A DNA stretch of 6,613 bases, taken from the NCBI GenBank assembly GCA_024641835.1, contig JAHECH010000244.1, forward strand, positions 1 through 6,613. The letters run 5' to 3'. This stretch comes from Deltaproteobacteria bacterium (lineage in GTDB: Bacteria > Desulfobacterota > DSM-4660 > Desulfatiglandales > HGW-15). Under the pieces are notes generated by a model. The model saw only the letters and a list, made by a program, of their open reading frames with translations, searched no databases and had not been told where the DNA came from. Of the stretch, positions 1 to 6,135 are shown in pieces (the first letter of the stretch is position 1; each line of letters begins with the position of its first letter). Both the position numbers and the translations under genes were made by a program.

Positions 1-1656
1 AGAAAGGTCGCTATAGGTCGTGTAAGGTATCTTTCTATCCTCAGCCCAGTTCCCCACATTCCCAAAATCAATGTTGATAAAAGCTGTCAGATAGGGCTGC
101 CCCTCACCCCAGATCACGGCTTCCTTAATGTAGGGACTGAATTTCAGCCTGGTCTCCACGAAATCAGGAGAAAAAGCCTCCCCATCCTTTGTTCTCATAA
201 TATCTTCTTTTCGACCGATGATGAGCAGGTGCCCGTCTTCATCCAGATACCCGGCGTCGCCGGTGTGGAACCAGCCATCCCTGAGCGCTGCTGCGGTAGC
301 TTCAGGATTCTGGTAATAGCCTGGGAACACGGACTTGCTGCATACCAGCACCTCCTGGTCTTCCGCGATCTTGACTTCTGTTCCGGGAAGAGGCTTGCCC
401 ACGGTCTCCGGTTTCACTTCGCCATCCGGCTGCACCTGGAAAATGCCGCCCGCCTCTGTGAGCCCATAGCTTTGCTTCAGATTCAGCCCATTGGCCCTGA
501 AGAAGCGAATCACGTCCGGGCTTATGGGATGCCCTCCCGTGTAAGCTGCACGGAACCCGAGGCATCCCGCTCGATCCAGCAAGGGCAAAGAAACCATCCG
601 TCGGCTCAACCAGCTAAGAATCTTGAGTTTCCCCGGGATGGGTTTACCCTGGGATTCAAGGTCTACCACCTGTCCTCCGATTTTCTGGGAAAAGTTGTAA
701 AGAGATCGCTTGATGAATCCGGCGTCATTGATCTTGACGCGTATTTTTGAGGCAAGTTCTTCCCAGAATCGGGAGGAGGTGACGATCACGGTAGGCCCGA
801 TTTCCCTGAAATCCTCCACCGCAGTCTCGAAGGTTTCAGGAAAGTTCATGACTATGCCGCCTGAAAGCGCGATCCCCACACCCCAGAGCTGGTCCACAAT
901 CCATGCTGTGGGAGTAATGGAGATCCAGTTGTCCCCAATGCCGACAGGCGCGGTTTCCAGCCATTTCAGTGCCATATCGATGAAGTTTTCATGTTTCAGC
1001 ATGACCAGTTTGGGCACACCCGTTGTGCCTGATGTCATGATCATCAACGCCACATCCGTCGGCTTTCCTTCCCAGAGCTCTTTGGCAAAAAGTTCGGGTT
1101 GCTCCTTGTCCAGCTTATCTCCCAGGTCCAGAAGATCTTTGAAGCTGAGAAGCCAAGGGTCATTCCTGTAAGTTCTCATGCCGGTAGGGTCCACGTAGAT
1201 GAGCCGCCGGACATGACCGAGTTGATCTCTCGTCTCCAGCAGCTTGTCCACCTGTTCTTGATCTTGGGCAAAAACATAGACCCCTTGAACCCGGCTCAGT
1301 CCGCCGGCTAACTCTTTGGCCACTGCTGAAGTGAACAGGGGAACGGTAATCCCTCCCATGGCCTGAGCGCCCAGCTCAGCGAAAAGCCATTCAGGATGGT
1401 TATCCAGGATGAGCCCCACATTCTCGCCCCTTTGGAGACCGAGCGATTTCAGGCCCAATGCGACACGTCTGGTGAAACCTAGGTAGTCTTTCCAGGGATA
1501 GGTCAGCCAAATGCCATAAGCCTTTTCCCGGATGGCAATCCTTTCTGCTCCGAATCGTTCCGCATTCCTAGCGAGAATTTGAGGGAAGGTGTAATTTTCG
1601 AGCGCAGACATGGTTGCCTGATCAATACGCTCTAATTGCACATCTTTCGCCTTCAT
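1..1656 (-). CDS. Long-chain acyl-CoA synthetase (AMP-dependent ligase), 3' end beyond the window
   Basis: It activates a carboxylic acid with ATP to an acyl-adenylate and then to acyl-CoA, in the cytoplasm. The frame is open for 552 codons from ATG at 1656 to the window edge with no stop, so the C-terminus is missing; relatives run to roughly 600-650 residues. Visible family motifs are the P-loop TSGTTG (about 208-213), YGLTE (397-401), HTGD (464-467) and the hinge-region GRKED (481-485), followed by a C-terminal stretch starting FSPDFVETRLKFSPYIKEAV that is typical of FadD15-like enzymes found in liv clusters. The residue after PK in the P-loop is Leu217 where Gly is usual. The start lies 31 bp after the ABC ATPase stop; no strong Shine-Dalgarno is seen, and an in-frame ATG at 1611 is an alternative. 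The substrate cannot be read from sequence; long-chain, branched or aromatic acids are all possible. Confidence 0.93.
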   Translation of the reverse strand, partial: MKAKDVQLERIDQATMSALENYTFPQILARNAERFGAERIAIREKAYGIWLTYPWKDYLGFTRRVALGLKSLGLQRGENVGLILDNHPEWLFAELGAQAMGGITVPLFTSAVAKELAGGLSRVQGVYVFAQDQEQVDKLLETRDQLGHVRRLIYVDPTGMRTYRNDPWLLSFKDLLDLGDKLDKEQPELFAKELWEGKPTDVALMIMTSGTTGVPKLVMLKHENFIDMALKWLETAPVGIGDNWISITPTAWIVDQLWGVGIALSGGIVMNFPETFETAVEDFREIGPTVIVTSSRFWEELASKIRVKINDAGFIKRSLYNFSQKIGGQVVDLESQGKPIPGKLKILSWLSRRMVSLPLLDRAGCLGFRAAYTGGHPISPDVIRFFRANGLNLKQSYGLTEAGGIFQVQPDGEVKPETVGKPLPGTEVKIAEDQEVLVCSKSVFPGYYQNPEATAAALRDGWFHTGDAGYLDEDGHLLIIGRKEDIMRTKDGEAFSPDFVETRLKFSPYIKEAVIWGEGQPYLTAFINIDFGNVGNWAEDRKIPYTTYSDLS

Positions 1657-1687
1657 CTTGCCAATCGAATATTCAGTTTATCGTTTT

Positions 1688-2518
1688 TCAGTCAATCGTG
1701 GCTGTATCTCCGAGATATGCCTTGATCACTTGTGGGTGCTTTTGAACGAATTCCGGGGGCCCCTCAGCGATCTTGACTCCAAAGTCCAGGACCACAACCC
1801 TTTTAGAAATACTCATCACCACGGACATGTCATGCTCCACCAGAATCATGGTCTGCTTCCAGGCATTATTCAATTCTAAAAGGAAACGAACCATGTCTTC
1901 TTTCTCTTCAAGGGTCATTCCTGCAAAGGGCTCATCGAGGACCAGGAGTTTCGGTTCCAGTGCCAGCGCCCGGCCCAGCTCAACGCGCTTGCGCATGCCA
2001 TACGGCAAGGAGCCCACGAGTTTTTTCCGGATGGACTGCATCTCAAGAAAATCGATCAGTTCCTCCAGAACCTTCCGGTGCCGGACTTCTTCACTGCGCA
2101 CGGATTTCAGGAAAAGGGATGCTCCTCCCAGGCCGTATTTGCAATGGGTGTGCCGGGCCAGGAGCATGTTAGACAAGACCGTCATGCCTGGAAAAAGCTC
2201 GATGTTCTGGTAGGTCCTTCCAATCCCGATCTCGGTGAGGCGGTGGGTGTGAAGATGGGTAATATCCTTGCCGTTATAAAGGATTTGCCCCTCTTGAGGC
2301 TTGTAGTAACCGGTGATGCAGTTGAGGAGACTGGTCTTCCCGGCTCCGTTCGGCCCGATGACGGCGACCAGCTCACCCGTATGCACCTCAAGGTTAACCC
2401 TGTTGACGGCCGTAATGCCCCCAAACCTCAGGGTAAGGTTCTTTACCTCCAGCTCAGCCCGCCTTTTCTCGGGCTGAGCTGTGGCGAAGATACTCGGTTC
2501 TCCCCGGTAGGCTTTCAT
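1688..2518 (-). CDS. livG: Branched-chain amino acid-type ABC transporter ATP-binding protein (LivG family)
   Basis: This is a cytoplasmic ATPase subunit that powers a HAAT-type (branched-chain amino acid/amide/carboxylate) importer. The 276-residue protein shows Walker A GPNGAGKT (55-62), Q-loop Gln104 in RTYQNIELF, an ABC signature in the LivG form LPYGMRKRVELGRAL (171-185), Walker B LLVLDEP with catalytic Glu196, and H-loop His229. The C-terminal stretch from AEGPPEFVQKHPQVIKAYLG is characteristic of LivG rather than LivF. An N-terminal extension of about 20 residues precedes the usual start of the fold. It begins 17 bp after the binding-protein stop and is followed by the acyl-CoA ligase, so it sits inside an operon. 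The matching permeases and the LivF ATPase are not in the window. The family is certain; the transported substrate is not. Confidence 0.95.
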   Translation of the reverse strand: MKAYRGEPSIFATAQPEKRRAELEVKNLTLRFGGITAVNRVNLEVHTGELVAVIGPNGAGKTSLLNCITGYYKPQEGQILYNGKDITHLHTHRLTEIGIGRTYQNIELFPGMTVLSNMLLARHTHCKYGLGGASLFLKSVRSEEVRHRKVLEELIDFLEMQSIRKKLVGSLPYGMRKRVELGRALALEPKLLVLDEPFAGMTLEEKEDMVRFLLELNNAWKQTMILVEHDMSVVMSISKRVVVLDFGVKIAEGPPEFVQKHPQVIKAYLGDTATID

Positions 2519-2535
2519 AGGACTCTTTATCCTGC

Positions 2536-3744
2536 CTACTTGAGGATTTCGACTTTTTCCTTTCCCGGTGCCCAGAAGGTGCTGAGAGGCGTGAAAGTCT
2601 GATCCTCATTGATCTTCACGATCCTGGCTATCCATGAAGCGCTGTGATCCGTTTTCGTGTACGTCACGTCAGGAACTAAGCCTCCGAAGTGCTCACGGTT
2701 GAATGTCTCCAGGGCCTGGTTGATGGTTTGGCTGTTGATCTCTCCGAATTTCTCGTGGGCCCTCTCGAACGCTCTCTCCATGATCATACCGATGATCGTT
2801 CCCTCCCAGTAAGAAGCATCAAACTTGGACACGCTCTTGTAGCGGGTATATTGTTCTTCCAGGAACTTGATGCCGGGCGTCCCATCCACGGGGAGCCCGC
2901 CGGGGAACTGCATGTGCATCCTGTCGCGAATCAGGCCTTTTCCGCGGACAAAGAACTCCGGATCCGTGGATGTCCATGTCCCAAAGAAGGGCACTTTGTA
3001 CTTGATGCGATCCGCTGACTGAAAAGCCATAATAATTGCGGAGGGCAGGCACTGCATGAAGATGTACTCTGCTTTCTTGTTCTTGAGCCGGAGAAGTTCT
3101 GTGTTCAGGTCCAGGGCTGTAGGAGGGAATTCTTCAATGGCCACGATGTTCACGTTGAGCTTCTGTGCCGCCGCTTTGCTCGGGTCGTGAATCGACTTGC
3201 CGTAGGCGTTGTTATAAGTGAGAAGGCCTACCCTGGGAGGCTCCTTGCCTTTGTGGATAGCCCGGATATATTCCAACACAGCATAGCTGTCCATGTCATA
3301 AGCGCCGAAGGGAAGATAAGCATAATCAACGGGCGGCTTAAGGATTCCCTGATACGTGGAGAAGTTGATGTTAGGGACCTTGTACTCCTGGATAATGGGT
3401 TTTGCCATGATCCCTGATCCGGCATCCCATGTAGCGATGATGTCCATCTTGTCCTCAGTGCAGAACTTCTTCGCAAATTTGACAGCCTCCGGCACTTTGT
3501 AGGCATGATCCACTATGGTTAAGTCGACCTTGTTCCCGGCAGCACCGCCTTTGACCTCGTTCACATACCGAAAGTAGTCCTGCAGTCCTTTCGCATGGAA
3601 CTGTCCCCAGGTGGAAGCTGGACCGGTTAGATTAATGATGGCCCCTACCTTGATGTCCTTGGCCCAGACTTGTGTGGCGACGGACAAACCGATAAAACCG
3701 ACGATCACGACCAAAACGCTCAAACAAGCAAATCCTCTACGCAT
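2536..3744 (-). CDS. ABC transporter periplasmic substrate-binding protein (LivK / Peripla_BP_6 family)
   Basis: This is the extracytoplasmic receptor of the importer whose ATPase follows. The 402-residue product starts with a Sec signal peptide: MRR, a hydrophobic core through about residue 24, and a likely cleavage after VWA at residue 28. The mature protein opens with IKVGAIINLTGPASTWG, the hallmark first strand of type I branched-chain amino acid binding proteins, and keeps that fold to the end (for example VGLLTYNNAYGKS and the late GLVPDVTYTKTDHSAS). The length is normal for the family. The start is fixed by a strong Shine-Dalgarno, AAAGGAGGA on the minus strand, just upstream at about 3751-3759. 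Cys7 is too close to the N-terminus to make a convincing lipobox. Linkage to an acyl-CoA ligase suggests an organic-acid or fatty-acid ligand rather than leucine, but that is inference. Confidence 0.95.
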   Translation of the reverse strand: MRRGFACLSVLVVIVGFIGLSVATQVWAKDIKVGAIINLTGPASTWGQFHAKGLQDYFRYVNEVKGGAAGNKVDLTIVDHAYKVPEAVKFAKKFCTEDKMDIIATWDAGSGIMAKPIIQEYKVPNINFSTYQGILKPPVDYAYLPFGAYDMDSYAVLEYIRAIHKGKEPPRVGLLTYNNAYGKSIHDPSKAAAQKLNVNIVAIEEFPPTALDLNTELLRLKNKKAEYIFMQCLPSAIIMAFQSADRIKYKVPFFGTWTSTDPEFFVRGKGLIRDRMHMQFPGGLPVDGTPGIKFLEEQYTRYKSVSKFDASYWEGTIIGMIMERAFERAHEKFGEINSQTINQALETFNREHFGGLVPDVTYTKTDHSASWIARIVKINEDQTFTPLSTFWAPGKEKVEILK

Positions 3745-3878
3745 GATACTTCCTCCTTTGGTTTCGGGTTTATCTTCCTAAACACCAATTTCACGGACCT
3801 GTAAGGAACAGCGTGAGTGACATAACACTGCTTGGACGTGAAGATGATCAATATGAATAGCTGGAATACGTGCTGGAT

Positions 3879-3898
3879 GTGAAAGAACAGGCTTTCAC
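3879..3898. repeat. Short inverted repeat in the leader of the transporter operon
   Basis: GTGAAAG and CTTTCAC form a perfect 7-bp inverted repeat separated by 6 bases. It lies about 135 bp upstream of the binding-protein start and downstream of the predicted promoter, so it would be in the 5' untranslated leader. It could be an operator or a weak RNA hairpin. It does not have the spacing of a CRP site, and no T-tract follows on either strand, so a terminator is unlikely. Confidence 0.3.
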
Positions 3899-3964
3899 CT
3901 CTTCCTTTCGGCTCGGCCCGGCCGCGCACCTATTGATGGACATAGCTACAAAAAAGCGGCTGTC

Positions 3965-3993
3965 ATTTAAGAGCATAACGCAAACCATGTCAA
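3965..3993 (-). promoter_or_regulatory. Predicted sigma-70 promoter of the binding protein-livG-acyl-CoA ligase operon
   Basis: On the minus strand a perfect -35 TTGACA (3993-3988) is followed by 17 bases and a -10-like TTAAAT (3970-3965, 4 of 6 matches). Transcription would start near 3958 and leave a leader of about 210 nt before the ATG at 3744. It lies just after the response-regulator stop, so the operon can be expressed separately from that gene. Predicted by eye only. Confidence 0.45.
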
Positions 3994-4015
3994 GGTGAAA
4001 ATCAGGCCTTATCCC

Positions 4016-4510
4016 TCAGGCTTCTTTTCGCAATTCTTCTTCAAATTCTCTGAAAAACCTGTCCCGCTCCTTCCAGTCCGGGCCGAATCGCTTGTTGAAA
4101 TAGCCTCCCAGTTTGCCGAAAAGCTTTTGCCACGCTTGCTTCTTTGTTCCCAATACAGCGTCTTCCAGGTGAGAACGCAGCTCCGCCATTCGTTCTTTCG
4201 GGAGGAAAGAAACCGCGCCCAGCTTGATGGACTTCTTCAGCGCTTCCGGTGTGAGGGCATGGGCTGTCAGCATCACCGTAGGGAAACCCCTGGACACGGA
4301 TTGCTGCAGGAGTTCGAAGCCGTTGACCCCCATGATGTCCAGAATCACGATGTCATAGGTGTAACTCAGGAGGTATTGAAGGCCTGTTTCATAGTCGGCG
4401 GCTTTGTGTAGAATGCACATGTCCAGTTCTTCCTCAACGCTTTCCAGGATATCGGGTTCGTCATCCACCACAAGGACCAGCTTGTCCTTTAAAGGACTGT
4501 CGCCATGCAT
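4016..4510 (-). CDS. Single-domain response regulator (receiver domain with short C-terminal tail)
   Basis: The 164-residue protein has one CheY-like receiver domain (about 10-122): acidic pair Asp16-Asp17 in VVDDEPD, phospho-acceptor Asp58 in YDIVILDIMG, Thr82 in MLTAH, and Lys105 in FLPKE. All residues needed for phosphorylation and switching are present. No DNA-binding or enzymatic output domain follows. Instead there is a charged tail of about 40 residues (FGKLGGYFNKRFGPDWKERDRF and on to the end) rich in Lys, Arg and Glu. It probably acts through protein-protein contacts or as a phosphorelay intermediate. No sensor kinase is in the window, so its partner is unknown. Minus-strand AAAGGAGG (4529-4522) lies 11 bases before ATG 4510, a slightly long spacing. 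It is transcribed away from the fadR-like gene; a 271-bp gap separates it from the transporter operon. Confidence 0.92.
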   Translation of the reverse strand: MHGDSPLKDKLVLVVDDEPDILESVEEELDMCILHKAADYETGLQYLLSYTYDIVILDIMGVNGFELLQQSVSRGFPTVMLTAHALTPEALKKSIKLGAVSFLPKERMAELRSHLEDAVLGTKKQAWQKLFGKLGGYFNKRFGPDWKERDRFFREFEEELRKEA

Positions 4511-4531
4511 CGCTGAATGCGCCTCCTTTCC

Positions 4532-4547
4532 GGCTTTTTGCCAAGCC
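4532..4547. other. Small hairpin in the response-regulator leader
   Basis: GGCTT and AAGCC form a 5-bp stem around 6 bases and, on the plus strand only, are followed by TTTTT (4548-4552). Read on the plus strand it resembles a weak intrinsic terminator, but no plus-strand gene precedes it. Read on the minus strand it lies in the mRNA leader just before the Shine-Dalgarno of the response regulator. It may be chance. Confidence 0.2.
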
Positions 4548-4555
4548 TTTTTGAT

Positions 4556-4584
4556 CTTATAGCAGGTTTTTCTATTCCAGTCAA
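4556..4584 (-). promoter_or_regulatory. Predicted sigma-70 promoter of the response-regulator gene
   Basis: Minus-strand TTGACT (4584-4579, 5 of 6 matches) is followed by exactly 17 bases and TATAAG (4561-4556, 5 of 6). The start would be near 4549, about 40 nt before the ATG at 4510, with the Shine-Dalgarno between. This is the best promoter match in the window. Predicted by eye. Confidence 0.6.
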
Positions 4585-4622
4585 AAAGATGCGCCAGAGA
4601 AGAGGATGAAACCCGAAAGGCC

Positions 4623-4650
4623 TTGACACGCGATCCCGGTGAGTGATAGT
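4623..4650 (+). promoter_or_regulatory. Predicted promoter of the fadR-like gene
   Basis: A perfect plus-strand -35 TTGACA (4623-4628) is followed after 16 bases by GATAGT (4645-4650, 4 of 6 matches to TATAAT). The predicted start near 4657 falls inside the FadR-type operator, which fits repression by promoter occlusion. The leader to the ATG at 5087 would be about 430 nt and would contain the whole of hairpin element A. The -10 is weak, and a nearer promoter cannot be excluded, although none is evident in 4948-5086. Confidence 0.45.
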
Positions 4651-4667
4651 GAATGAATCATCATTCA
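4650..4667. promoter_or_regulatory. FadR-type (TetR family) operator
   Basis: TGAATGAATCATCATTCA is an inverted repeat with perfect 7-bp arms (TGAATGA/TCATTCA) and a 4-base centre. The operator consensus for Bacillus subtilis FadR, as I recall it, is TGAATGAMTANTCATTCA; this site differs from it only at one central base. It overlaps the end of the predicted plus-strand promoter, upstream of a regulator whose DNA-binding helices closely resemble FadR. Autoregulation relieved by long-chain acyl-CoA is the natural inference. The site is also about 65 bp behind the response-regulator promoter, so an effect on that gene is possible. I saw no second copy in the window. Confidence 0.75.
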
Positions 4668-4752
4668 TGTCTGCCCATCTAAAGCCATTGGTACCGTTCA
4701 GAAGTGTTTACATGGGCTCACAAAAAGGGATCTCTTACAAAGACTTGCACGT

Positions 4753-4947
4753 CGGGAAGGGCTGGGGCCTTTTCTGGAATGACTGGCGGGAGGGTGCCGT
4801 CTTTTCACGACTTATCTGTGGGGGAAGCCCCGGCCCCGAGCGCAGGCGAGGGGAACGGTGGAGGGGGCAAGTTTCCCTCGCAGATAAGTCGTAGAAAAGA
4901 CCAACCCGGGAGCCTCGGAACGCAAGAAAAGGCCCCAGCCCTTCCCG
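4753..4947. repeat. Long imperfect palindrome, element A (195 bp hairpin)
   Basis: The outer arms 4753-4775 and 4925-4947 are perfect 23-bp inverted repeats. Inside an asymmetric internal loop is a second stem: 4799-4806 with 4894-4901, and 4807-4818 with 4881-4892 (12 bp, perfect), with a one-base bulge at 4893; it continues with wobble pairs to about 4826. The GC-rich apex (4827-4868) folds again, with GCAGGCG at the tip. The element is homologous to element B at 5928-6111, in the same orientation. It lies 139 bp upstream of the fadR-like start, probably inside its mRNA leader. It could be a dispersed palindromic repeat, a MITE, or a structured RNA leader. Frames open across it look like artefacts of the repeat. 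Confidence 0.9.
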
Positions 4948-5086
4948 GTAGTGGCGGCCAAATGCAAACACTTTTGAACGTTTCTCAGCCATTAGTCGTG
5001 GAGGCCGTGTTGGGGGCAACCTTCAAGAGCAAGAGGGATTTACCAGGCAGGACGCGTACAGACCCACGCTTACGGGAATCATCACG

Positions 5087-5683
5087 ATGAAAAACAGGAA
5101 TGGGGACAAATACCACAGGATCATCAACGCGGCCACAAAGGTATTTGCCAAAAGGGGCTTCTTCCATGCCAAGGTATCGGACATAGCCAAAGAGGCTCAT
5201 GTGGCCGACGGGACGATCTATCTCTATTTTGAGAACAAAGATGATATTCTGATCTCCCTTTTCGAAGAACAGATGCAGGTGGTCTTGGGGAATATGATGG
5301 AGGAAATCTCCAAAGAAAAGGATGCCGTCAAGAAAATTGAGAAATTTGCCCTGACACACCTGAAGCTGATTGAGCTGAATAAAAATGTGGCGGAAATCAT
5401 CCAGGTGGAACTGAGGCAGAGCAGCAAGTTCATGAAAGAATACAAGAACGAAAGATTCCTGCAGTATCTCAATCTTATCGATGACATCATCAAAGAAGGC
5501 CAGGAACAAGGGATCTTCAAGAAGGAAATCATCCCTGGTATTGCCAAAAGAGCTTTTTTCGGAGCCCTGGATGAGATGTCCAGATTCTGGGTATTGTCAA
5601 GCCACAAGAAGTATGATATTGAGACCGCTGCCAAGCAGATTAGCGGATACTTCCTGTATGGCTTGGTCAAGAACGCGGGTTGA
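5087..5683 (+). CDS. fadR: TetR family transcriptional regulator, FadR-like (acyl-CoA responsive)
   Basis: It is probably a dimeric repressor of fatty-acid oxidation genes that is released by long-chain acyl-CoA. The 198-residue protein has an N-terminal TetR helix-turn-helix (about 10-56): IINAATKVFAKRGFFHAKVSDIAKEA, then recognition helix and turn VADGTIYLYF (39-48), then NKDDILISLFEEQM. From memory, the recognition region and the ligand-domain stretch VELRQSS (107-113) closely match B. subtilis FadR, which is about 194 residues. The C-terminal all-helical domain (60-198) is of FadR_C type. A matching operator lies about 420 bp upstream, and etfB follows downstream, as in the Bacillus lcfA-fadR-fadB-etfB-etfA operon. 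The only ribosome-binding candidate is weak (GGGA about 10 bases before ATG), and no other in-frame start lies nearby. It is flanked by palindromic elements on both sides. Confidence 0.9.
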   Translation: MKNRNGDKYHRIINAATKVFAKRGFFHAKVSDIAKEAHVADGTIYLYFENKDDILISLFEEQMQVVLGNMMEEISKEKDAVKKIEKFALTHLKLIELNKNVAEIIQVELRQSSKFMKEYKNERFLQYLNLIDDIIKEGQEQGIFKKEIIPGIAKRAFFGALDEMSRFWVLSSHKKYDIETAAKQISGYFLYGLVKNAG

Positions 5684-5701
5684 TACGCCCTGACGCGACG
5701 T

Positions 5702-5886
5702 GTCGCATTTTAGCTTTGATGACTTCGCAAAAAGTCGCCAATGTGGACGGCACATCCTGTTGGAGGGCCCCACCCCGCGTGGGGTGGGGTCGCTTGATGC
5801 TTAGCGCAGGGCAGCGGTCTTTTCGTTTTTGAAAAGAGATCTCCATGGCCAGGTATGGTGACCTCTTCGTAAAGCTAAAATGAGAC
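5702..5886. repeat. Imperfect palindromic element C (185 bp)
   Basis: The terminal inverted repeats 5702-5717 and 5871-5886 match at 15 of 16 positions, with core ATTTTAGCTTT against AAAGCTAAAAT. Internally there are three local hairpins: GACTT/AAGTC at about 5721-5736, a very strong GC hairpin at 5768-5789, and TCTTTTC/GAAAAGA at 5818-5837. It begins 18 bp after the fadR-like stop. Its size is close to elements A and B, but the sequence is different apart from a shared GTCTTTTC. No target-site duplication is obvious. A MITE or palindromic intergenic repeat is the likeliest reading. Confidence 0.65.
5768..5789. other. Strong GC hairpin downstream of the fadR-like gene
   Basis: Nine perfect C/G-rich pairs (CCCCACCCC with GGGGTGGGG) close a tight centre, so the 22-base segment is nearly a full palindrome. 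It lies 84 bp after the fadR-like stop. No T-tract follows on the plus strand, so it does not qualify as an intrinsic terminator, though it could pause polymerase or stabilise a 3' end. It is part of element C. Confidence 0.6.
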
Positions 5887-5927
5887 TTGCTACTGGGAGC
5901 ATCAACTGTTTGTGTGGCACAACTACA

Positions 5928-6111
5928 CGGGGCATGGGGGTTTTCTGAAGTGACTGGCGGGAGGCCGCTGTCCTTTTCGTGACTTATCCGTGGGGGAAGC
6001 CGCAGCTCCGCCGCAGGCGGAGAATGCGGAGGGGGCAGAACTCCCCCATGGATAAGTCACTGAAAAGACCAGGCCGGGAGACTTGGAACGAAAGAAAGGC
6101 CCCATGCCCTG
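5928..6111. repeat. Long imperfect palindrome, element B (184 bp hairpin), homologue of element A
   Basis: The outer arms 5928-5946 and 6093-6111 pair with one mismatch and two wobbles. The inner stem pairs 5979-5997 with 6042-6060 over 19 bp with one wobble, and 5973-5978 with 6062-6067 beyond a one-base bulge at 6061, the same bulge position as in element A. The apex is a near-ideal hairpin: CCGCA, unpaired G, CTCCGCC, GCA loop, GGCGGAG, unpaired AA, TGCGG. The 14-mer TGACTGGCGGGAGG (5951-5964) is identical to 4780-4793 in element A and lies in the unpaired region of both. It ends 61 bp before the etfB start. Confidence 0.9.
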
Positions 6112-6121
6112 CAAAGACGTA

Positions 6122-6135
6122 AGCAATATATTGCT
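6122..6135. promoter_or_regulatory. Palindrome upstream of etfB
   Basis: AGCAATATATTGCT is a perfect 14-bp palindrome 37 bp before the etfB start and just outside element B. It could be an operator. It contains TATATT (5 of 6 matches to a -10 box), but no convincing -35 is placed upstream. It does not resemble the FadR-type site. Low certainty. Confidence 0.3.

Noticed and set aside
229..1311. Plus-strand open frames opposite the acyl-CoA ligase
   Set aside because: The minus-strand frame is continuous and carries all the ligase motifs; the plus frames are antisense shadows.
3878..3899. CRP-like site (TGTGA...TCAC)
   Set aside because: The half-sites are 12 bases apart instead of 6 and the right half is TCACC.
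4643..5090. Several open frames on both strands across element A (for example 4643-4894, 4704-5090 and 4735-5019 minus)
   Set aside because: They cover the palindrome, have low-complexity Arg/Gly/Pro/Ser-rich translations with no recognisable domain, and lack ribosome-binding sites. The palindrome produces mirrored open frames on both strands.
4985..5670. Minus-strand open frames opposite the fadR-like gene
   Set aside because: The translations are Phe/Leu/Ser-rich antisense of a clear TetR coding sequence.
5768..5789. Intrinsic terminator for the fadR-like gene
   Set aside because: The hairpin is strong but the following bases (TCGCTTGATG) lack a U-tract on either strand.
4753..6111. Composite transposon or CRISPR array
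   Set aside because: No transposase gene is present, the repeats are only two diverged copies about 1.2 kb apart, and there is no short regular repeat-spacer pattern.
5923..6126. Minus-strand 67-codon open frame across element B
   Set aside because: It is the same repeat-derived artefact, with no start signal and no recognisable domain.
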